This document shows, piece by piece, positions 8,240 to 16,514 of a DNA stretch of 25,447 bases. The notes beneath the pieces were generated by a model, which was not told where the DNA came from, searched no databases, and was given only the letters and a program-made list of their open reading frames with translations. A program made the position numbers and the translations under genes. How positions within the stretch are numbered: position 1 is the first letter of the stretch; each line of letters opens with the position of its first letter. Source of the stretch: Oscillospiraceae bacterium (GTDB taxonomy: Bacteria; Bacillota; Clostridia; Oscillospirales; Ruminococcaceae); NCBI GenBank assembly GCA_031260615.1, contig JAISLG010000058.1, forward strand, positions 1 to 25,447. Reading direction: 5' to 3'.

Positions 8240-9484
8240 TTAGGTTCGATATTCGGCGTTTATTTTTACATAGTCGTAGGTTAGGTCGCACCCGAATGCG
8301 AGCCCGTCTGCCTCACCCGAATTTAGGTTCACTGCGATTGTTATCTCCTTTTCGGAGAGTACACGCGCCGCCTCGTCCTCATCGAACGGGATACCGCCAC
8401 TCGCCTTGCAAATACCGACACCACCCGATAGCGACGTGATAATTACGTCTATGTTATCGGACGGAAAGTCTGCGTCTGCGTTCCCGATTGCACAAAGTAT
8501 CCGCCCCCAATTCGCGTCCGCCGCAAAAATAGCGGCTTTGAGGAGGTTACTCGATACGACCGATTTAGCGACTTTATCCGCGACTTCGCCGTCAGGAGCA
8601 TTGTACACGCGGCAAGTAATCAACTTAGTTGCGCCCTCGCCGTCCGCCGCAACAGCCTCCGCAAGGTTCAACATCACTTCAAACAATGCGACATAAAACG
8701 TGTGAGCGTACTCGCTGTTCGCGTCTGTAATCGGCTCGTTTGCGGCAAGCCCATTCGCGAGTACAAAAACGGTATCGTTGGTGGACGTATCGCCGTCAAT
8801 GGACACGCGGTTGAATGTCTTTTTTGTGACGTGGGTTAGTATATTTTGGAGGACATCGGAGCGAATATTCACGTCTGTTGTCACGAAAACGAGTAGTGTT
8901 GCCATATTCGGGTTTATCATACCCGACCCTTTGCAACAACCGCCGATATGCGCCGTTACGCCGCCGACTTCAAATTCGAGTGAAATCTCTTTTTTTACGG
9001 TATCTGTCGTCATAATTGCGTGTGCCACGTCCGAAGCGGCGGCGGCGGAATGTGCCAATTCATCCGCGAGTACGGGCAACCCGTTTGCGAACGGGTCGAT
9101 AGTCATCGACTGCCCGATAACCCCTGTTGATGCGATAAGTACCTGTTCTTTTCGGATTTTGAGCGACTTCGCGGCGACTCCGCAGGCGTCCTCGGCTATC
9201 TGAACCCCGTTTGCGTTGCAAGTATTTGCGTTTCCGCTGTTGGCGATAATCGCGCGTATCGCCGATTTGTCCGATTCAAGGTGCGCCTTCGACACGGTAA
9301 TAGGCGCACCTTTTACCTTATTTGAGGTAAAAACTGCCGCCGCCACGCAATCCGCTTCGCTGACGATAATCGTCAAATCTTTTTTTGTTGACGGCGCAGA
9401 TTTTTTAATCCCGACACGCACCGATGCCGCACTAAAACCGACAGGCGCACATACTCCACCGCGAATTATTTTTAAGTTGTCCAT
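8240..9484 (-). CDS. argJ: Bifunctional ornithine acetyltransferase / N-acetylglutamate synthase
   Basis: A 414-residue ArgJ of normal length. It transfers acetyl from N-acetylornithine to glutamate in the cyclic arginine pathway; some ArgJ proteins also use acetyl-CoA. The start region is GGVCAPVGFSAASVRVGIK, followed by AVFTSNKVKGAPI, ANSGNANTCNG-like NSGNAN, STGVIG, and the self-cleavage site KGSGMINPNMATLL, where the threonine after Ala becomes the nucleophile of the beta chain. The second half has SIDGDTSTNDT and ANWGRIL. I chose the ATG at 9484 (GAGGG eight bases upstream) over the GTG at 9508, which adds eight unconserved residues. No other arg gene is in the window. It is the last gene of the - strand block. 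Confidence 0.95.
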   Translation of the reverse strand: MDNLKIIRGGVCAPVGFSAASVRVGIKKSAPSTKKDLTIIVSEADCVAAAVFTSNKVKGAPITVSKAHLESDKSAIRAIIANSGNANTCNANGVQIAEDACGVAAKSLKIRKEQVLIASTGVIGQSMTIDPFANGLPVLADELAHSAAAASDVAHAIMTTDTVKKEISLEFEVGGVTAHIGGCCKGSGMINPNMATLLVFVTTDVNIRSDVLQNILTHVTKKTFNRVSIDGDTSTNDTVFVLANGLAANEPITDANSEYAHTFYVALFEVMLNLAEAVAADGEGATKLITCRVYNAPDGEVADKVAKSVVSSNLLKAAIFAADANWGRILCAIGNADADFPSDNIDVIITSLSGGVGICKASGGIPFDEDEAARVLSEKEITIAVNLNSGEADGLAFGCDLTYDYVKINAEYRT

Positions 9485-9500
9485 ACTAAACGCCCTCACA

Positions 9501-9794
9501 TTACACACCGAGATTAAAAGTTGCCCAAGACATTAAAGTCTGGTTTAACTTAATATACTTTATAATGGTCATTTTATGCTCATTCAGGTCATTGAGGAGC
9601 GAATATTGCAGTTCGTTTACCGCGACTTGAACGCGCGACGTTTCGGGCGTGAACAAAATCGGGATAAAATAATCCTCACCATCACGGATTATCGCGGGGT
9701 TCGGCAATTGTTCGCTGATAACGCCTTTGTTATCGAATTTTGTGACATACACTTCAATTTTGTGTAACCGAGGTATATTTATTGTATCTTCCAT
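9501..9794 (-). CDS. Hypothetical protein, 97 aa
   Basis: I do not recognise this family. The product is a small soluble-looking protein without membrane helix or signal peptide. It has alternating beta-prone stretches (KIEVYVTKF, YFIPILFTP, SRVQVAVNEL) and then a helical, charged part (LLNDLNEHKMTIIKYIKLNQTL). The ATG at 9794 is chosen over the GTG at 9821; a weak AAGG stands just upstream. It lies between ilvC (62 bp upstream) and argJ (16 bp downstream) on the same strand, so co-transcription is likely. The coding sequence is more AT-rich than argJ or ilvC, and codon use is less biased to GC-ending codons. A real gene is likely from its position and the lack of a competing frame, but function is unknown. 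Confidence 0.6.
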   Translation of the reverse strand: MEDTINIPRLHKIEVYVTKFDNKGVISEQLPNPAIIRDGEDYFIPILFTPETSRVQVAVNELQYSLLNDLNEHKMTIIKYIKLNQTLMSWATFNLGV

Positions 9795-9808
9795 AACCTT
9801 AAACCCAA

Positions 9809-9839
9809 CTACAAGGGACACGGTTTGCGCCCCTTGCAG
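9809..9839 (-). other. Hairpin between ilvC and the 97-aa gene
   Basis: On the - strand, arms CTGCAAGGG and CCCTTGTAG pair over nine positions with one G-U pair and a 13-nt loop. The structure is 15 bases upstream of the ATG at 9794 and 18 bases after the ilvC stop. No T-run follows, so termination is unlikely; message stabilisation or translation control of the small gene is possible. Confidence 0.35.
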
Positions 9840-9856
9840 AATTTATCGCATACCAA

Positions 9857-10864
<1,008 letters not shown>

Positions 10865-10904
10865 TTATATTCTCCCGTATATAGTTTATTGTTTCAAGTA
10901 TACT

Positions 10905-11750
10905 TTAACTTGCGCGTTCCCGAGCCAAGGCAAGCACAACCGCCTTGTACCCCGCTTCGGTAAGTTTTACACCGTCCCAAGCATTAAACTCGGCTTTAAG
11001 GAATCCGCTCGAATTTTTCAATACGGCATCCATACTGACGTAATGCACGTCCTCGATACCGCTCGTTTCCGCGGCGTTGAACAGGAAGTCGTTAAACTCG
11101 TCCGTCAACTGTTTCGAGTGAGCACTGTTCACGGCTGGTGTCTGTGAAAGTACGATAATCTCCACGTTTTCACCGAGTGCATTCCGCGCTTTCGTCAGCA
11201 ACGAAATATAATTTGCCGCATATTCATCTTTGGTCGGCGCGGTCAAATCGTCGTGGTTGAACCAAAATACAGCCGCCGTAGTGGGCGCGGCATTTTTGAG
11301 CGAATCCACGATACTCCGCGATACGCCGTCCGCGCCTTTGAGTTTGGTATTCGGATAATTGCTGACTGTTTCCACGTTTGTCCAATATGCCTGACCCGTA
11401 GTAATCCCCGAAATTGTCGTCATCGCTTTTATACCGCCTGACCCGAAAAACGCGGCACCTGCCAAATATTCTGCCTGTTTAGCGGTCAATGCATCAGGGT
11501 TTGCCGTTGTCGGTTCTGCGGTCGTAACCGTTGTCGTAACGGATTTTGCTGTCCCGTCACCTGCATCTTGTTGCTCGGTTGCCGCGTTATCTGACGTTTC
11601 AGCACTTATCCCGCTACTTAAATCGGGGTTTAATGTTCCCGTGAAATCGCCGCTCCCATTGCCGTTATCAACATCTTTTGTCCCACAAGCAGATAACAGC
11701 ATAGTTGCCGCTAAAATTGAGATTATCCCAGTTTTTGTTTTCCTGTTCAT
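10905..11750 (-). CDS. Lipoprotein with degenerate SGNH/GDSL-like domain
   Basis: A 281-residue protein with a lipoprotein signal (KTKTGIISILAATMLLSAC, lipid-bearing Cys22) and a Ser/Thr/Asp-rich linker to about residue 88. The C-terminal domain follows the order of an SGNH hydrolase, but the catalytic blocks are changed: FFGSGG (101-106) in place of GDS, WFNHDDL (163-169) in place of GxND, and WDGVKLTEAGYKAV (from 258) in place of the DGxHLT block, so the His is Lys262. I infer a non-enzymatic or altered-activity surface protein. The ATG at 11750 is chosen because it begins the signal peptide and has AAAGGG upstream; the longer frame overlaps secF. It follows secF by 17 bp. The domain assignment comes from motif layout only. 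Confidence 0.65.
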   Translation of the reverse strand: MNRKTKTGIISILAATMLLSACGTKDVDNGNGSGDFTGTLNPDLSSGISAETSDNAATEQQDAGDGTAKSVTTTVTTAEPTTANPDALTAKQAEYLAGAAFFGSGGIKAMTTISGITTGQAYWTNVETVSNYPNTKLKGADGVSRSIVDSLKNAAPTTAAVFWFNHDDLTAPTKDEYAANYISLLTKARNALGENVEIIVLSQTPAVNSAHSKQLTDEFNDFLFNAAETSGIEDVHYVSMDAVLKNSSGFLKAEFNAWDGVKLTEAGYKAVVLALARERAS

Positions 11751-11767
11751 TGTCGATTTACCCTTTG

Positions 11768-12898
11768 TTATTTTGCCTCGGCAGTTTTGTGTGTCACACT
11801 TTTGCGTGTCGTCCACAAAGCCCATAACGGTCCGCTTATAAACTGCGAGGTGAAGAAACCGCTAACCATTCCCGCGAGTATCGGGAGCGCGAACTGCATA
11901 ACGGACGGCACATTATAAATATACGACATAATCACCACAACAATCAGCACCATTACGCTCGTACCTGTTGTGTATAAAGTTCGCTTTAAGGATTGGCTCG
12001 AAGATATATTAACAAGTGTTCTGCGGTCGGTTTTCTCGCCGAACAAAGTCTTGTTTTCGCGGATACGGTCGTAAATTACGATTGTCGAGTTTATCGAGTA
12101 ACCGAGTATTGTAAGTGCCGCCGCGATGAAGTTTGAACTGAAACTGAACTGTGCGAAAACATACACACCGAACACGATAAATATATCAATAAACAGCGCA
12201 AGCAAGCCAAAAAGTGCCGCTGGCAAACCGCCGATTTTCGTGAAACGTATGCTGATATAAATTATAATCAACACGAACGACAGCGCAACCGCCGCAAGGC
12301 ATTTTAGGAAGAAACTGAAACCCGACGACGGGTTCACGTCCTGAACGCCGAAAGATTTGATATTGTTATCGGGATAATTTGACTGTAACTTTGCGAGAAG
12401 TTCGGGTATCAAATCGCCTGCCAACCCCTCGTTTGACGAGAACGACAGCGAAATAGTCGTCTGTTTGTCGTCGCCGAAAGTTTCACCTTTGGTGTAATTT
12501 ATCCGCCCCATCTCGGTGAATTTAACGGGGTCAAGCGTCTGCAATTCATCACTCGCCTTGTTTGCGAAATCCGTTCCGTCAACCTCGCCCGTATAACTGT
12601 AAGTGAGAATTGTACCGCCCTTGAATTCAATCGCGAGTTCCGCTCCGAATATTGCAAAACAGGCGATAACAGCCACGAAAACGGCGATATACGCATAGAT
12701 GAAATACTTCACGTTTTTGACGTAATCGAATCGTTTCACGCCGTCGTGGAGTACATCATTCGCGAGGCGAACTTCCGCCGCACGGTCTGCCTGTTCTGTT
12801 TTGGCAGCGGTTTTCTTGGCTTTTTTCGTGTCCTCGGAAATACCGTTCACACGTCCATTTTTGCGGTTAGCCTCCGCTTTTTTTGACAAATTAGCCAT
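11768..12898 (-). CDS. secF: Protein translocase subunit SecF
   Basis: A 376-residue SecF, the membrane partner of SecD that uses proton motive force to help proteins leave the SecYEG channel. A lysine-rich cytoplasmic N-terminus of about 60 residues comes first, then TM1, the periplasmic-type domain starting FKGGTILTYSY, and five more TM helices. The motif LTILGYSINSTIVIYDRIREN is clear; many SecF proteins have Asp where the second Ser of SINST stands. The ATG at 12898 overlaps the end of secD by eight bases and has a strong AAAGGAG, so the upstream extension inside secD is rejected. The C-terminus ends in a basic, Lys-rich tail. The N-terminal extension is longer than in many SecF proteins. 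Confidence 0.94.
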   Translation of the reverse strand: MANLSKKAEANRKNGRVNGISEDTKKAKKTAAKTEQADRAAEVRLANDVLHDGVKRFDYVKNVKYFIYAYIAVFVAVIACFAIFGAELAIEFKGGTILTYSYTGEVDGTDFANKASDELQTLDPVKFTEMGRINYTKGETFGDDKQTTISLSFSSNEGLAGDLIPELLAKLQSNYPDNNIKSFGVQDVNPSSGFSFFLKCLAAVALSFVLIIIYISIRFTKIGGLPAALFGLLALFIDIFIVFGVYVFAQFSFSSNFIAAALTILGYSINSTIVIYDRIRENKTLFGEKTDRRTLVNISSSQSLKRTLYTTGTSVMVLIVVVIMSYIYNVPSVMQFALPILAGMVSGFFTSQFISGPLWALWTTRKSVTHKTAEAK

Positions 12899-14387
12899 TT
12901 TGTACGGCTCCTTTCTTAGATTCAGAAGCCGACTTTTTTGAACCCTTTTTATATCCGCCATATAATTGCGGCTTGCGGAACACACGGAACCGTGTAATTG
13001 AATATGTCATCAACCGCGAGGTGAACACGCCGAAGAAGAAATTGAAGATACTGCCGAGGATAAGCGTGAAACCGAACGAATAAATTGTACCTGCGGCGGA
13101 CGTGCCGAACATAAAGAACAGTGGTCGAGTGATAAGTTCGGGCAGACTTCCGGGTGCGCCGAACGCGCCCATTAAGACGAACGCTATGAGGATAAGCGTG
13201 ATATTGCCGTCGAATATCGCGGTGAATGCCCGTTTGTAACCCGACACAAGTGCGCCGTCGAGGGATTTACCTGCGCGGAGTTCCTCTTTGATACGCTCCG
13301 AGGTAATTACGTTTGCATCTACGCCCATACCTATCGAGAGAATTATACCCGCAAGCCCGGGTACAGTTAGGGTGAAACTGTCGAATAACGGGAAGAACCC
13401 CGTTAAGACGGCGAGTGTTCCGAAAACCTGACCGATAAGCCCTATTACAGCGATGAAGCCGAGCATACGGTAGACGCAAATCATAAATACGGCGACAAGC
13501 GCGAATCCGATAATACCCGCGAGAACCATAACTTCCCTTGCGTTTTCGCCGAGTGACGGGGAGATTGTGCTTGTATTGTCGGCTTTTAATTTATAGGGAA
13601 GTGCGCCGCCGTTGATTTTATCGGCGAGTTCCTTAGCGGTTTCTGCGGTGAAACTACCCGAAATAATCGTGATACCGTCCGTGATTTGCGCGCGCACGGT
13701 GGGCGCGGTAATGCAAGTTTCGTCGAGCCAGATACTAATATCCTTACCGATTAACCGTCCTGTTGCCTCGGAGAATTTTTCTTTACCGCTGTCTTGGAGG
13801 GTGAGTCGGACAATGTACTGGTCAGCGGTAGTTGTCGCGGTGCTGTCGTAACCGCTTTCCGCCTTAGCGACATCCGCGCCGTTTAGTATAAGCGGGAACG
13901 CGGCAGAACCGAGTGATTGGTATGCGGAGTAGTATTCCCCCGTAGTGTCGTACGGCGAACCCTCACGGAACGTCATCAAAGCGGTTTCGCCGAGTTCTTT
14001 AACCGCCTCGGAGGGGTCGAAAGAGGTATCCCCAACCTGCCACGGAAACCGCACCACAATACGTTTTGTGGTGTAATCGGGATAGACTTCGTAGTCTGTT
14101 ATATTTTTACCGAGCAACCGCGTTTCAATAACCGACTTAGCGGCATCGACTTTTTCATTGGTTATCTCGACGTAATTGGGGTCAGACGGGTCGGTGGGGC
14201 TGTCCGCAATGAAAGTAGCATCAACGCCGCCCCTTATATCAATCCCCCAACGGATTTGGTCAAGCCCCTTAACCTGCGTTGTGGGAATGTCGCCGTTATA
14301 AGTATCAAACCCGACAGTCGTGAGGTACGAAAAGCCGAGTATCAATATCAACACCGTAAAGAACGTATACTTTTTTGTTTTTCTCAT
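12891..14387 (-). CDS. secD: Protein translocase subunit SecD
   Basis: A 498-residue SecD with N-terminal TM1 (residues 8-26), the GIDIRGGVDATF motif (48-59, equal to LGLDLxGG), the P1 domain with VIETRLLGKNITDYEV, the TAETAKELADKINGGALP segment that precedes the membrane part, and a C-terminal bundle containing GIILSIGMGVDANVITSERI and IKEELRAGKSLDGA. The Asp in GMGVDAN, important for proton conduction in the family, is present. TM helices continue to a basic C-terminus. The ATG at 14387 lies about 49 bases after the predicted transcription start and has no clear Shine-Dalgarno. It is the first gene of the - strand block. Confidence 0.95.
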   Translation of the reverse strand: MRKTKKYTFFTVLILILGFSYLTTVGFDTYNGDIPTTQVKGLDQIRWGIDIRGGVDATFIADSPTDPSDPNYVEITNEKVDAAKSVIETRLLGKNITDYEVYPDYTTKRIVVRFPWQVGDTSFDPSEAVKELGETALMTFREGSPYDTTGEYYSAYQSLGSAAFPLILNGADVAKAESGYDSTATTTADQYIVRLTLQDSGKEKFSEATGRLIGKDISIWLDETCITAPTVRAQITDGITIISGSFTAETAKELADKINGGALPYKLKADNTSTISPSLGENAREVMVLAGIIGFALVAVFMICVYRMLGFIAVIGLIGQVFGTLAVLTGFFPLFDSFTLTVPGLAGIILSIGMGVDANVITSERIKEELRAGKSLDGALVSGYKRAFTAIFDGNITLILIAFVLMGAFGAPGSLPELITRPLFFMFGTSAAGTIYSFGFTLILGSIFNFFFGVFTSRLMTYSITRFRVFRKPQLYGGYKKGSKKSASESKKGAVQNG

Positions 14388-14442
14388 ATCAACTATATCA
14401 ACTCAATAAAAAAAATTTTCAGCGCACACATAGACACATTAC

Positions 14443-14470
14443 ATTATAAGGCAAATTTCTCCCTTGTCAA
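14443..14470 (-). promoter_or_regulatory. Sigma-70-type promoter of the secDF block
   Basis: On the - strand, a perfect TTGACA (14465-14470) and a perfect TATAAT (14443-14448) are separated by 16 bp. The predicted start of transcription is near 14436, leaving a 5' leader of about 49 bases before secD. This is the best promoter match in the window. Confidence 0.85.
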
Positions 14471-14493
14471 ATACTATTTTCAACAAAGGGAGA
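14458..14493. promoter_or_regulatory. Inverted repeat overlapping the secDF promoter -35 box
   Basis: Arms TCTCCCTT (14458-14465) and AAGGGAGA (14486-14493) are separated by 20 bp. The left arm lies in the promoter spacer and touches the -35 box; on the right side seven T follow (14494-14500). It may be an operator dyad for the secDF promoter, or a terminator on the + strand. No + strand gene ends just before it, so the operator reading is preferred. Confidence 0.35.
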
Positions 14494-14603
14494 TTTTTTT
14501 ACGGGGGAATGGCTTTGGTAAAAAAAATGTAATTTTATGACCGTGTGTTTTTTATCCCCCTCCCCCTTGCAATTTTCCTTCATATACTATATAGTAACTA
14601 TAT

Positions 14604-16385
14604 TTGTGTAAACATACAACTGCAAACGATACGAGGTATAATACTATCGGTGCAATCATAAAAGCGGAAAATGTCAGTGTGACCTACGACACATACAATG
14701 ACAAGGGTGACGTGGACGGCAAACTCGACGCGGTTAAATCGCTCTCCCTTGAAATAGCGGAGGGCAGTTTCACAGCGATACTCGGGAGCAACGGGAGCGG
14801 TAAATCCACCTTCGCCAAACTCTGCGCCGCTATTCTCGCCCCGGCGGAGGGTGCAATTACCGTGTGCGATATCCGTGTAACCGCTGACGAACCCGCCGAT
14901 GATGACAAAGTATACGAAATACGCCGTAACGCGGGTATGGTTTTCCAAAACCCCGATAACCAACTTATTGCAACAGTAGTCGAGGAAGATGTCGCTTTCG
15001 GGCTCGAAAATCTCGGCGTTCCGCGTGACGAAATGCGACGGCGTATTGATGATGTAATGCACACTGTCGGAATATATGAGTTCCGCAAACACGCCCCCCA
15101 CCACCTGTCGGGAGGACAAAAGCAACGTGTCGCAATAGCAGGGATTATCGCTATGGAACCGCGTGTTTTGATACTCGATGAACCCACCGCTATGCTCGAC
15201 CCGAAAGGGCGCGGAGAGGTTATGAAAACCGCGCATAAACTCCATACCGAACGCGGAATTACTGTACTGTTAATCACCCACTATATGGAGGAAGCCGCCA
15301 CCGCAGACCGCATTGTCGTTATGAGCCAAGGGAGTGTCGTTATGGACGGCACCCCAAAACAAATATTCTCCGACCCCGAACGCGTAAAATCGTATGGGCT
15401 TGACGTTCCGCAAGTAACGGAACTCACCCACGCATTGATTGCAAAAGGGTTTGACTTGCCAAAGGATATTATCACCGAGGACGAGTGTATATCCGCACTG
15501 TCGAAACTACACGCAAATCCCGTAACAATCAACAAATCCGACACTGCCGACACTGCCGATACGCGCGAAATAATACTCCAAACGGATAACCTGTCTTATA
15601 AATACGGTATCGGCACACCGTTTGAGGTATTCGCTGTCAAGGACGTGTCACTCAAAATAAAAAAAGGCGAGTTCCTCGGTATAATCGGGCATACGGGAAG
15701 CGGCAAATCCACGCTGATACAGACATTCAACGGGCTGTTAAAACCGTATTCGGGCAAGGCGTTTATCGGCGGACTTGATATATGGGCGAAAAAAACCGAT
15801 ATTAAACAGGTGCGGTTTAAGGCAGGGTTGGTGTTCCAATATTCGGAACATCAGTTGTTCGGGGAAACAGTATACAAAGATATTGCATACGGACCGACAA
15901 ATATGGGGTTATCGGCGGACGAAATCAAACGCCGTGTCGAAGCCGCCGCCACGTTAATGGGGCTTACCAAAGAGCAACTCAAACGCTCCCCGTTCGACCT
16001 CAGCGGAGGGCAACAACGCCGCGCCGCCCTCGCCGGGGTAATCGCTATGGAACCCGAAGTGTTAATCCTTGATGAACCGGCGGCAGGGCTTGACCCGTCA
16101 GGGCGTGAAAAGTTGCTCGAAACAATATCAAATTACCGAACCGAAACGGGTAAAACAGTAATATTAGTGTCGCACTCGATGGAGGACATTGTACGGTACG
16201 CGGAGCGCGTTTTGGTAATGAATAAATCAGGTGTATTCCTCCTTGACAAGACAGAAAATATTTTCTCGAACGCGGACAGCATAGAAGCAATCGGGTTGTC
16301 GTTACCGCAGATTACGCGGCTTATGAAGAACCTCGGCGTAAATAATATCTACACAGTGAAACAGGCGGCAAATTGCTTTGCATAG
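14604..16385 (+). CDS. Fused ECF transporter ATPases EcfA1-EcfA2
   Basis: One 593-residue chain holds two complete ABC ATPase domains. Domain 1: Walker A GSNGSGKST (61-69), signature LSGGQKQR (168-175), Walker B LILDEP (189-194). Domain 2: GHTGSGKST (362-370), LSGGQQRR (466-473), LILDEP near 487-492. Both have CbiO-type features (FQNPDNQL and FQYSEHQLFGETV Q-loops). A linker of about 40 residues with repeated DTAD lies between them. EcfA1 and EcfA2 power vitamin and metal uptake with EcfT and S-components; they are usually separate genes followed by ecfT, which is absent here. The start is uncertain: TTG 14604 has no Shine-Dalgarno; a GAGG (14633-14636) is nine bases before an in-frame ATC (14646); GTG 14679 would cut the first beta strand. 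The stop is TAG, the only one in the window. Confidence 0.88.
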   Translation: MCKHTTANDTRYNTIGAIIKAENVSVTYDTYNDKGDVDGKLDAVKSLSLEIAEGSFTAILGSNGSGKSTFAKLCAAILAPAEGAITVCDIRVTADEPADDDKVYEIRRNAGMVFQNPDNQLIATVVEEDVAFGLENLGVPRDEMRRRIDDVMHTVGIYEFRKHAPHHLSGGQKQRVAIAGIIAMEPRVLILDEPTAMLDPKGRGEVMKTAHKLHTERGITVLLITHYMEEAATADRIVVMSQGSVVMDGTPKQIFSDPERVKSYGLDVPQVTELTHALIAKGFDLPKDIITEDECISALSKLHANPVTINKSDTADTADTREIILQTDNLSYKYGIGTPFEVFAVKDVSLKIKKGEFLGIIGHTGSGKSTLIQTFNGLLKPYSGKAFIGGLDIWAKKTDIKQVRFKAGLVFQYSEHQLFGETVYKDIAYGPTNMGLSADEIKRRVEAAATLMGLTKEQLKRSPFDLSGGQQRRAALAGVIAMEPEVLILDEPAAGLDPSGREKLLETISNYRTETGKTVILVSHSMEDIVRYAERVLVMNKSGVFLLDKTENIFSNADSIEAIGLSLPQITRLMKNLGVNNIYTVKQAANCFA

Positions 16386-16390
16386 GCAAT

Positions 16391-16490
16391 GGGCAACAAT
16401 GGGCAACAATTGGGAACGTGGGGAACGTGGACAACAATGGGCAACAATTGGGAACGATTGGGAACGAAGAGAACGTGAGGGAACGTGTTC
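16391..16490. repeat. Tandem decamer repeat block after ecfA
   Basis: About ten units of 9-10 bp follow each other, each containing an AAC core: units such as GGGCAACAAT, TGGGAACGTG, GGGAACGTGG, GGAACGATTG. The AAC cores begin at 16395, 16405, 16415, 16424, 16433, 16443, 16453, 16463, 16472 and 16482, so spacing is 9 or 10. A composite of both unit types (GGGCAACAATTGGGAACG) occurs twice. The block starts five bases after the ecfA stop and ends just before the next gene. Units are degenerate. Function is unknown; the near-10-bp period matches the DNA helical turn. Confidence 0.85.
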
Positions 16491-16514
16491 TTTTGTTAAT
16501 GCTTGGTATATAAT

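Noticed and set aside
12899..12985. Longer N-terminus for secF
   Set aside because: It lies inside secD and passes the strong AAAGGAG that serves the ATG at 12898.
14458..14500. Intrinsic terminator on the + strand (stem plus seven T)
   Set aside because: No + strand gene ends upstream of it within 6 kb, and the stem overlaps a consensus promoter on the - strand. Kept instead as a possible operator.
14598..15245. A 215-codon frame on the - strand opposite ecfA
   Set aside because: It mirrors the codon pattern of a well supported ABC ATPase and has no recognisable domain.
16391..16490. CRISPR array reading of the tandem repeats
   Set aside because: Units are 9-10 bp with no unique spacers between them, and no cas gene is in the window.
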